From: Xylona heveae TC161
Taxonomy: Eukaryota > Ascomycota > Xylonomycetes > Xylonales > Xylonaceae
Assembly (NCBI RefSeq): GCF_001619985.1
Contig: NW_017264193.1
Coordinates: 1,369,726 to 1,433,725, forward strand
Reading direction: 5' to 3'
DNA: 64,000 nt
Each line of letters starts with the position of its first letter. The first letter of the stretch is position 1. The notes beneath the pieces are model-generated. The model saw only the letters and a program-made list of their open reading frames with translations. It was not told where the DNA came from and did not search any database. Positions 46,240 to 55,923 of this stretch are shown piece by piece. Made by a program: the position numbers and the translations under genes.

Positions 46240-47353
46240 ATGAATGCCCACGAAGAAGCAGTAACTAAGCACGGCTTTACAGCCGTCCCGCGGAATCCTA
46301 CATCAATATTACAAGGTCAGACAGTCATCAAGCCCCCGCAGCCCGTGATGGTCAGTGATATCCCGCGCCCAGCTTCGCCACTCGTCGAACAAGTGGTGCA
46401 ATTCGTCCGCGCGGAACTCCCAGACGAGACTTTTAATCACAGCATGCGGGTATATTATTATGGCATCGCTATTGCCCGGGAGCAATTTCCGTCGTGGCGC
46501 TTCTCTGACGAAACATATCTGCTCACATGTCTACTGCACGATATTGGAACCACCGCGCAACGTCGCGCAGAGACTTTGATGTCCTTCGAATTCTACGGTG
46601 GTTTTCTCTCGCTGCAGCTTCTTCAGCGACTCGACGCCAGTCAAGCGCAAGCCGAGTCCGTGGCTGAGGCAATCATCCGTCACCAGGACCTAGGGGATAC
46701 GGGCACAATCTCCACCATCGGACAGCTGATTCAGCTGGCTACTGTGCTGGGTGAGAATAATCTTTTCGAACTGTACTTGATATTCTATGGTTCTTACCAT
46801 TCGGGCTATGCATTTGAGCCCCAGCCTTGAGTTCCTTGCCGCGACTGTGATATTCTCTTTCCACTAATCACTAGAGACCCAATATTTGCCCCGCCTTTAC
46901 TTCTATATTCCTGCTTGGCCGACTTCCGGTCCACCTAATTTGGCTGATGATAGTCGATATCTTTGTCTATTTTGTCATTGCTCATTGCTATCAGCGCTTC
47001 CGATAAGTGGCTACTCCGAGTACATGACTCTCAATTTTTCTTTTTCTTTGCCATTTCGTCATGGTACAGGCGTGCGTGCCAAGCATAGCTGACGTACATG
47101 GTCTTCAAATTATTGGCGCTTTCAAAACTTATTTTTTCGCCTTCTAGATAACACCGGCGCGTACGCCGATCTTGTCCATCAGGGCACAATCGATGATGTG
47201 ACGGCACAGTATCCGCGCCACAAGTGGTCGTCGTGTTTCGCAGCCACAATTGTGGCTGAGGTCGAGGCGAAGCCGTGGTGCCACACCACTGCGCTCGAAG
47301 GCTTTCGCGAGAAGGTCCTCAACAACCAAGTCATGGAAGCCTATGAATTGTAG
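46240..47353 (+). CDS. HD-domain cyanamide hydratase (urea hydro-lyase)
   Basis: It is predicted to hydrate cyanamide to urea, as do fungal Cah and yeast Ddi2/3. Exons are 46240..46750 and 47148..47353, giving 238 residues, the usual size. The metal-binding HD motifs are in order: FNHSMRVYYYGIAIAREQ, YLLTCLLHDIGTT with the HD pair, and IIRHQDLG. The splice restores LATVLDNTGAYADLVH with the fourth metal ligand Asp. The C-terminal part reads YPRHKWSSCFAATIVAEVEA and KPWCHTTALEGF and ends MEAYEL. The intron is 397 bp, very long for this window. If it were retained, translation would stop at 46830 and the last third of the enzyme would be lost. The start at 46240 gives MNAHEEAVTKHGFTAVPRNP; in-frame codons continue upstream to 46057 but look like UTR. 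Confidence 0.92.
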
Positions 47354-48408
47354 GGATTTTAGCGGCTGGTCTCCTAAGAGTTATTTTGAAGGTTGGAGAA
47401 ACACATAAAATCTCTACGACCGCTTCCTCTCAAAAAGAAAATAATTTGTGATTTTTCGTTTTGGATTATATACCGGTTTTTTTTGTTCTATGAAAGGGTA
47501 ACAAAATCAATTTACTAATTAATTAATTAATTAATTAATCAATTAACTTATTCATTTCATTTTATTCCTTCCTCAAAGATTTTAATTGCTCAAGACATAT
47601 TTCAGCTCTCGGTAGTCAATCAATGCAATAAATATAATCACTATAAGTGTTAGCGCACTTCGTCGATATGCAACGTAGCTGGAATCTGGTGACCAAAGTT
47701 TTATTGGTGCTGAACGATAAACGTCATGCTTTGGCATCCGTCCTGAAGGTGGGAAAGCAATATTGTAAAATGAAAAATGAACCCATTTCTATACAGACTT
47801 GTATTATATGAAAATTGTAAAAAATTGACAGCAAACATCCTTTGGCAGAGAAAATTTGTAGAAGTCATGCGAAACCATATCGCACCGCTATCTAAACTTG
47901 GATATAAAAAGTGATAACAGATCAAGGAAAATAATATCTCGTTGCTGTACATCATTTCGTTGCAAAGTACCAGGCCAAGGGCGACCTTGAGGATAACATA
48001 AGAATTTTGTAAAAAGCCCAGTGGCGTCGATAGCTTGAGCGTCTGTGCTGCCTCGAGAAACACAGGAGTGCCAACACAGAACTGGGGTGGAATCGACGCT
48101 TTCGTGAGGCGAACACTCTCCTCAAGAGATTTGGCACCATACGGTCATGGTGAAGTGATTAACTCGTCGTTTCCTCCTTTCATAGGCACCTTTACCTCAA
48201 TCTTCCATCGTAGGCCTCCACAATTGGGACGGCTCCTCGGTCATACCCCCATCTTATGCGCGGGAACCTTTGGGCGGACAAACGGGCAAAGCCACACGTG
48301 ACTAGAACAGTAACTCGTCAATACCACGCGCCCCAAAGGAATCCCCTGACTATCCATTCTCTTTCTCCTCTTACTGCTGTTGGTTGGCAGGGCCTCGTGA
48401 GAGGGGAT
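47354..48408. other. Convergent AT-rich spacer, no supported gene
   Basis: About 1.05 kb between the cyanamide hydratase stop and the end of the Cys-rich gene on the other strand. It includes the AATT microsatellite listed separately. The frames at 48063..47701 minus and 48035..48301 plus have no recognisable content. Confidence 0.55.
47517..47546. repeat. AATT microsatellite
   Basis: Nearly six tandem AATT units (47517-47539), one interrupting C, then AATTAA. It lies about 165 bp past the cyanamide hydratase stop codon. Confidence 0.85.
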
Positions 48409-49197
48409 TTAGCCAAGAACTTGCCCCGCTACGCCAATCGCAACTCCTAAACCAACACCATACATCTCTACACAATGTCTGTAGCCTGCATTCTGGCCGC
48501 CGACACCGGCAGTGCCATAGTTTTTGCAGTTCGTCACCTGTAGCCCGTAACACGCCTGAGAACTTAGACTCGAGCAAATGGATGTTGCCTGAGCGCCCGT
48601 CACCGTCGTGCCCTGGACAGTGACTCCTCCGCCTTGGCCGGTAACTGTTACCCCGTTGACTCCGTTGAGAGAAGCGGTGCAGCTCGAGTATTGTTTCTGA
48701 CAACTAGTGTAGTAGGTTGAGCAGGCCGCAGGATTGTAATACGTTGTCGGCAGATAGACATATGGATAATAGGGATTAGGCACAGTGCTTCCGCCGCCAG
48801 CAGCATTGGTAGTGGTTGCAGGCACAAAACTCTTGGTTGTAGTTGCCGATGTGAATGCGGTTCCAGTGCTGAGTTCACCAGACGTCGTGGCGCTTACGCC
48901 CGTGCTAATCGTGCCGGTGCACAGTGCTCCATTAGGACAGCAGGCAATTTGCCCAGCGTAGTCAACTTGACATCGCGTGCCAGACCTGCAGCAGGCCGAA
49001 GACGAGCCGCATTGAGTATAATCCGCTGGACAGCTGCCATCGCGTTGGTGCAATTCAATAGCACCGGCGGAGTGGTTAGATTGGAGGAGCGGCGATCCGA
49101 GTGCTGGAGAGAAGAAGGGAGAGAGTTCAGTGGAATTGACGACTGCAGTAGATAGTAATGCCAAAATGGTGGCTGAAAGCCCGAGGGCGCCGCGCAT
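48409..49197 (-). CDS. Secreted Cys-rich, probably GPI-anchored surface protein (262 aa)
   Basis: The frame is open from 49347, but Met at 49197 begins a classic signal peptide, MRGALGLSATILALLSTAVV. A Cys-rich module follows (about residues 55-95): SCPADYTQCGSSSACCRSGT, then RCQVDYAGQIACCPNGALC. Its CC pairs recall granulin-like or chitin-binding folds. A Ser/Thr/Gly-rich stalk follows (about 95-150), then a second Cys-containing domain with CSTYYTSCQKQYSSCTASLN, SICSSLSSQACYGLQ and HCVEMYGVGLGVAIGVAG at the end. The last ~18 residues are apolar, as in a GPI-anchor signal, though short. A possible terminal intron would change only the last residues. Role unknown; a cell-wall or surface location is inferred. 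Confidence 0.75.
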   Translation of the reverse strand: MRGALGLSATILALLSTAVVNSTELSPFFSPALGSPLLQSNHSAGAIELHQRDGSCPADYTQCGSSSACCRSGTRCQVDYAGQIACCPNGALCTGTISTGVSATTSGELSTGTAFTSATTTKSFVPATTTNAAGGGSTVPNPYYPYVYLPTTYYNPAACSTYYTSCQKQYSSCTASLNGVNGVTVTGQGGGVTVQGTTVTGAQATSICSSLSSQACYGLQVTNCKNYGTAGVGGQNAGYRHCVEMYGVGLGVAIGVAGQVLG

Positions 49198-50089
49198 AGT
49201 TGCCAGTTGAATCGTAAGCCGAGGAATGGGGAATTCGAAGAAAGCAGGGAATGCGAGATGCTTTTGTCCGGGCACCAGCGGCGGAGGATAGCCACAGCGG
49301 TCGTGTTGACTCGTCGTGAAATCAAACGTCTTTGAAAAAATAATCAAGTGGTCGTTAATTCCAAGCAGGCGATATTTTATCTCTTAAACATCTGCTCCGC
49401 AGTCGTGACTCTGGGGGTGCCAAAGGCCGCTACTGGCAAGAGTGATTAGGTTGATGTTAAAGCTTCATTTCGGATTAACAATCTCACCACAAATAAACAA
49501 GGGGTCATAAAACGTCAAATCATCTATAATGATTCAATCATTGTAGTTGGCGCAGTCTTAAGAGTTGGTATTTTGCCATAGAGCCGCAGTTAAACTCTGG
49601 GTAACCTTAATGTTTTGGCGGTGGATGATCCGCTGGTCAACCTGGCAACGTCAGTGGACCATCCTATTTGGGCAGGTCCCTTTTCGCTTAGAACTGACAT
49701 CAACCTCGCCGTTGCCCAAAATCTGCTTTACCGCCTATTCTCGCTCTCATGGCGGGTTCTCGGCTGCAACCGAGTGTGCACAGGCGCGCTGGTGCATCGG
49801 TCCACTTTGATCGAATGCCTGGGTTGCTTTGCCCTATCAGCGATTCATCTTATGCGTGAATCAAAGAGTATGCGGGTAAGACTGTCATCTATGTGAAAAT
49901 TGTTTCGTCTCAACTGTCAATATATACCCGTAAATGTTAAAATAGAACCCCCCATTTATTTACATCGATTCCCTCTTTGAATAAATGAAGAACAAAGACA
50001 TCAGCTTTTAATGCTAGTATTTCCCAAATGGCTGTTGCAACTCTGCCAATTATGCCAATTATATAAACTGCACGTTCCAATTGTACCCT
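49198..50089. other. Intergenic between the Cys-rich gene and BAT1
   Basis: 890 bp. Contains the promoter of the Cys-rich gene. Plus frames at 49565..49810 and 49615..49896 overlap in different frames and match nothing. Confidence 0.55.
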
Positions 50090-51495
50090 TTAAATAGTCA
50101 AGCTGTCACGTTGTTAGCGATGGTCAGGAATCTGTAGCAGGATGGCATGTAACTTACGCCCAAGGGTGACTCTCATCACCATACTGAATGCCCTCAATCC
50201 AGTCCTTCATGCGGGCCGCCAATTCACCGGCCTCTTCACCCTCTTTAAGACCGCAGTCAATCATACGATCTCTCCAGCCAATGTTGCGTACAGGGCTGAC
50301 GACGGCAGCGGTGCCCGCACCAAAGACTTCCAGAAGTCGTCCCTCCTCAGACGCACTCGCAATCTCCTTCATCGTGCACTTGCGCTCAGAAACCTTCCAG
50401 CCCTCCGGAATCAACCGCTCACGGGCGAGCGAGAGCACAGAGTCACGAGTCACGCCCTCGAGAATAGTTCCGTCCAATGGCGCGGTGATGAGTTCCTTCT
50501 GTCCAGTCTCTTTGTCCTTGATCGCTACGAAGAAGTTCATTGTACCAACTTCCGTCACGTACTCCTCTTCTCCGAAGAGCCAGAGGTTTTGATGGAAGCC
50601 CTTCCTGGCGGCTGTCATCTGAGGGACAATGCAAGGGGCGTAGTTGGCGCCAAGCTTCTTATCACCAACACCGCCAGGCCATGCGCGGACAGCGTAGTCG
50701 GTGGCCTGGAGCGAAATGGCCTTGAATCCAGTTGGGTAGTAAGGGCCGACGGGTGATGCGATTACGTAGAGAAGAGCTGAGCCGGGGGGACCAACACCAA
50801 GCGTACGCTGGGTACCAATCATAGTCGGACGAATGTAGAGCGAATAGCCGCGGGTGCTGTCAAAGCGAAATGAGGAGTTGAATCCAGTAGGCTTGCTTGT
50901 GATCTACTTACGATGGGATGAAACGCTCATCGAGCTTGACAAACTTGGAAATCAAGTCAATCAGAGCATTGCCGTCAAATTGAGGGAGAGCAATGCGCGC
51001 AGTAGACTTGTTCATGCGCTCCATGTTCTTATCCGGCCGGAAAAGTCTGATCTTGCCATTGGGGTCCTTGTACGCCTTCATACCCTCAAAACACTCGAAT
51101 GCGTAGTGAAATACACAAGTGGCAGGATCCAGGCTGAGGTTCTGGTAAGGAGTAATGCGCGGGGCAAGCCAGCCGTCCGCCGCGGTCCACTCGATGGACA
51201 GCATGTGGTCTACGTAGGAAAGTCAGAAATTTGGGAGACCTCGGCATTCAAATGCTAGAACGGACGAACCTGTGAAAGTTCTGCCAAAGACCAATTCATC
51301 CGAAGATAGAATGTCCTTGGGCGTCGTCGTCTTTGTGACGGTGAGCTTAGAGGAGTCAAGGCCGGGCAGCGTGGGCTCAGTAGCTACGCTGTACGGTCTC
51401 TGCCACCGCCGACCAGCAAGACATTTTGATGCAAGCTGGAACTGGGCAGTGGCAGTGGCCGAGCGTAGTAACGGTGAAAGTCTCGGCAGTAACAT
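50090..51495 (-). CDS. BAT1: Branched-chain amino-acid aminotransferase, mitochondrial
   Basis: This PLP enzyme interconverts leucine, isoleucine and valine with their keto acids. Exons are 51495..51270, 51209..50912, 50856..50158 and 50102..50090, giving 411 residues. The leader [19 protein letters not shown] ... [12 protein letters not shown] is a typical matrix-targeting sequence. Conserved blocks are [67 protein letters not shown] and [13 protein letters not shown]. The catalytic lysine in the last is about residue 242. The PLP-phosphate region includes EVGTMNFFV. The last exon is only 13 nt and adds LTI after HPWA. Without it the frame would stop at the splice donor; the GCTAAC branch site and AG acceptor support it. 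The gene is divergent from SCY1. Confidence 0.94.
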
Positions 51496-52110
51496 GACGG
51501 GGCTTCTCTGGATACGGAGGGGTCCAGACAGCAAGGCGAATGGTACTGAAGAAGAATAGAGGACGGAGGAGCACAATTGAGGATAAATACAGAGGGTTCG
51601 ATAGGAACTATCTCCAGATACGATCGACAGTCGTGTGAGTAACACTCCCGACAAACTCTCTAAGTGGCCGCTGCGCCCTCCGATGTCCGGGCCGACAATG
51701 CCGACGACAAAAGGAAAGATCTCGGCCATTGCGGAATTACTTCGGACTTTAATTAATCCGGGGTAGGTCAGTCCCTGAGACAAAACAAGACAAACAAACC
51801 CGGAGATACTTGCTGTTTGTACTCTTTACTGGGTGGAAACGAGTTGACATGTGGTGATCGCCTTGGACGTTGTCACCGTAGGCATCAACATCACGACAAT
51901 TCTCTTCTATATAACGGAACACAACAACAAGCTACGATACCCTGAATCTGTTCTTTGAAAGTTTGAATATATGTCTATCCTACGCTAGAGTATCCAATGC
52001 ACAACATATTCAATATTACCTAGCCCGTGAAACATCCACCCCCCTGGTAGCTGTGTTCGAAAACCCTCGACGGAATCAAGGGGCGCGGGACGCCTATCGA
52101 AAGCTCAACT
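51496..52110. promoter_or_regulatory. Shared divergent promoter region BAT1 / SCY1
   Basis: 615 bp between divergent start codons. The minus frame of BAT1 exon 1 is open upstream to 51783 but the sequence there does not look like protein. No perfect CCGGNNCCGG (Leu3-type) site was found. Confidence 0.45.
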
Positions 52111-55100
52111 ATGTTTTCCTCGGCGTTGAAATCCTTTACTTCCAACATTTCGGCAAATTACTCCATTGCATCTAACCCGATCTCTGTCTCGGGCCCATGG
52201 AAGATTTACGACGCTAAGAGAAAATCCACTGGGCAGGCAGTGTCCGTGTTTGTCTTCGACAAGAAGCTGCTAGACCCTCGCTCTGGCGGACTTGCTGGGG
52301 GTAGAGCGAATACTGCGGCTTTGAAGAAGCTTCATGAAGAAATAATCGAACGCCTCAAGAAGGAGGTAGGCTCACTGGCGAAGCTCCGGCACCCGAGCAT
52401 TCTCGAATTGGCCGAACCTGTCGAGGAGACTCGTAATGGCGGCCTTATGTTCGCGACGGAGCCAGTAACGGCTTCATTAGCTGGTCTTTTAAAGGAACAG
52501 GATGAACAAGAGAGGCTTGGTGGACTCGCAGGTAGGACAAGCCGTTATGTGGTTGAGGACGCCGATGGTGGCAGACGAAGGAGAGAAGTCGAAATTGATG
52601 AACTGGAAATACAAAAGGGCTTATTGCAAGTGGCCAAAGGACTAGAGTTTCTACACGAGAGTGCTGGTTTAGTGCATGGGAATCTTACGCCAGACGCCAT
52701 TTATCTCAATTCCAAGGTGAGGGTGGCCGAACGCAGGTTTTGAGCTGCATAGATGCTGATAAGTTGCTTAGTCGGATTGGAAGATATCCGGCCTCGGCTT
52801 TTCAGGCCCTGCTACTGATGCAGAATCCTCTGTGCCCATATTTCCTATTTCGTTGTCCGAAGTTCTTCACCATGACCCACGACTGCCCCGATCCGTGCAG
52901 CTTGATCTCGATTATACTTCCCCGGATTTCGTCCTCGACGGCAACATCACATCGTCTGCCGACATGTTTTCAATGGGCCTTTTGATAGTCGCGCTCTACA
53001 ATACTCCTCATATTTCGCCCATACAGACAAACTCGAGTGTTTCCGCCTACAAGAAAATCTTCGCCTCTCACTCTTCTCTCCCCTCCCAAACAAACAATTA
53101 TCTCTCCGCCAAACCACTTCCGAAGGAGCTCGCAACTTCGGTACTTCCGCGATTAATCTGCAGGAGACCTGCACAGAGACTTAATGCGTTGGAGTTTCAA
53201 CAGTCCACATTCTTTGACAATATTCTTGTGTCAACTATTCGCTTTTTAGAGACGCTTCCTGCAAAGTCTGCTACCGAAAAGACCCAATTCATGAGAGGTC
53301 TGCAAAGAATTCTCCCTCAATTTCCCAAGTCTGTTTTAGAGAAGAAGGTCCTCCCCGCACTACTTGAAGAGGTGAAAGATCGGAGTCTTCTTGCTCTGAC
53401 TCTCCGAAGTGTGTTCAAAATCATCTCTACATTGCCTTCAGAGAGACGAGTTCTCAAGGAGAAGGTCAATCCTAAACTTCGAGAGATCTTCCTCTCCTCT
53501 GGCTCAACCCAGAAAGCGAGCGGGCTAGAAAGGGATACAGGTAAAGAGGCAGGCCTCATGGTAGTCCTCGAAAATATGAATGTGTTTGCCGAATTTTCAT
53601 CAACGGTGGAGTTCAAGTCAGGTTTGTCGAATCAATCCCCGGTGCCTCGCAACGCATTTCTGACCCCATCAGATATATGGCCAATCATGCAATTGGCTTT
53701 AGGATCATCAACGCATGGTTTGATTGATGCAGCTCTTCAAACACTCCCCGTCATCCTTCCTGTGCTTGACGTCTCCACGACGAGAGATGAGCTTTTCCCG
53801 ACTATTGCGACAATCTTCACCAAAACCTCCAGTCTTGCGATAAAGATTCAGGGCTTGAATTCTCTATATGTTCTCTGCGGAGGTTCTTTTGAGGATCAAG
53901 AGGAAGCACTAGGCGACGATCTGAACGGTGTCGCCAAGAAACCGGAGACCAATTTCAAGAAACAACGGCTGGATAAGTTTACTGTCCAAGAGAAAGTCGT
54001 GCCACTTCTGAAGGGGATCAAGACTAGGGAGCCTGCAGTTATGGTGAGATTTCTACATTATTTCATAATCACCCTGCATTAAAGCTGACTGATTACCCAG
54101 ATGGCCGCCCTCGGAGTCTTTAGGCAGGTGGGAGATATAGGTGACTCTGATTTCGTCGCATTAGAGGTGCTTCCGATCCTCTGGAGCTTCGCATTGGGCC
54201 CACTCCTCAATTTGGAGCAATTTCAGAAATACATGAGCCTCATCAAAGGGCTTTCCAACCGTATCGAGAGCGAGCAATTGAAGAAACTCAGAGAGCTCTC
54301 ATCCTCAACACCTGCCCCAGGAACCGCATCGCTCAGCCGTGTCAGTCCCTTTGGAGCACCAGGTAGAACCGCTTCACGAAATGGGACACCTACCACCGAC
54401 GAAGCTACAGCAGGCACCACAGCTGATTTTGAGCAGCTCGTCCTCGGAAAGAAATCTGATGCTGCCTCTAATGAGGCAATTTTAGACGGAGGCTGGGCAT
54501 CTTCCCCTGCTTCGGCGCATCCTCCCAAGCCCCAGCAGCCCTCTGCCCCGGTCTTTTCCTGGTCCACAGTAAATCCAAGCGCTGCTGCGAAACAACCAAC
54601 TGGCGTTCCTCGGGCAATTACTCCAGACATGGCGCTCAACAACTTCGCCCCGCTGAATCCAATGAATCCTAGTCGTCCAGGTCCATCCACTACGAATGGG
54701 TCTCAACCCTCCTTTTCCACGAGCGTGGCTTCTCTGCAGCCACAGAATTATGCCACATCTAATGCGCCTAATAACGCATGGACAGGTCTTTCTCCACAGC
54801 GAACTAGCTCAGGCCCGTCACTAGCGACACTCAGCTCGATGCAATCCACGGCCACAAACACTGCTACCAGCCCTTGGGCTTCAAATGCATCAGCCAACCC
54901 TGCCGGCTCAGCGTCAGCATTCCCCTCATCTTTTGTACCGCCTTCCTCGTCGCTAATGTCTCCTCCGCCGCTTGCTCCTCCTCCTGCTCCTTCGCTGTCA
55001 TCTTCCAGTCCCCTTTCAGCATTCAGTATCCCCCCACCACGGAGCAGCAAGCCGGGCACGCCAGTGGGTGCGCAATATGCACAAACCATGCAGCCGCGCT

Positions 55101-55285
55101 ACGGTGCAGGTCTTGCCGGTGGCATGGGCGGCACAACATCGGGAGGCTTTAACACTCTCCCTCAAGCCCAGCCCATGAATTCTAGCTCCTTCTCGACCCT
55201 AGCCTCATCGACAGAAGCCACAGTGCCGATGCAGCCTGCAAATCCGCAGAAACAAGGCCTCGATGCTTATGAGAGTCTACTCTAG
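52111..55285 (+). CDS. SCY1: SCY1-family protein pseudokinase (SCYL2-like)
   Basis: SCY1/SCYL2 proteins work in clathrin-dependent traffic at the trans-Golgi and endosomes. Exons are 52111..52716, 52772..54043 and 54101..55285, giving 1020 residues. The N-terminal kinase-like domain (about 20-330) has a degenerate ATP site. The catalytic HRD loop reads LVHGNLTPDAIYLNS (Gly instead of Arg, Asn instead of Asp, near residue 189). The DFG position reads KISGLGFSG. This fits a pseudokinase. A HEAT-repeat region follows (about 340-640), with KVLPALLEEVKDRSLLALTL, then LPVILPVLDV and VLPILWSFALGPLLNLEQFQ. The C-terminal third is Ser/Pro/Ala/Asn-rich, low complexity, and ends GLDAYESLL. Both introns are phase 0 (55 and 57 bp). 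Confidence 0.92.
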
Positions 55286-55923
55286 ATATAATTCTAATTC
55301 AGAATTGCTCTTTGTATTCTCTTTCTGCCCTCCGTCCTCTGTTTATTTTTTTTTCTATAGCTTTCTGAAAAGTTTAAGTTGGGAAATGGTGTCGCGTATC
55401 TTGGGAAAGCATGCTAAAGGTGTATCTATGCGTCATTTCATCGTTTCAAGTAGATCGGTATTTAAGCATTTCATGAAAATGCTCAAACATGTCTATGTAT
55501 TCCAGCGTTACCGTCAAGTATACCATTTTGCTCAAATTAACTAAGCGGGTCCACTGCTCTTGACTCGCAGTAGGAGTGGGAAAGACAAGTTAATTGTATG
55601 TTCGGTTTTCATCCGTCCAATATTCTCCATAGTTGTTGGTATAATGCCAAGACTTGTCCCCTGGCCAGCTCAGGTAATACTGAGTGTAACTAGATCGTCA
55701 TTGTAAGGGTGACTTATTTTTCTATCATTTATTGCATACATGCTCTATATCAGCATTTGCCAATGCCAGGAAAGGGTGATATTTGTCATTTTATGCATAA
55801 ATGTAAAACAGCCAACAGCCATGTCGGAACCACTTTTCCAGCCTTAAAAGCAACCACAACCGCAACAACTGTAACAACATGAACCGCACTGATACGAATC
55901 AGAGTCGTTGTGTGCATCAATGT
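55286..55923. other. Convergent spacer SCY1 / DPP3
   Basis: About 640 bp. Contains T-rich 3' UTR sequence of SCY1. Next to the DPP3 stop, the minus strand has a short Cys-dense reading (see findings) produced by an AAC/AAC-type simple-sequence stretch. No gene is supported. Confidence 0.5.

Noticed and set aside
51496-51783. N-terminal extension of the BAT1 frame upstream to 51783
   Set aside because: The Met at 51495 starts a textbook mitochondrial presequence; the upstream residues do not look like protein.
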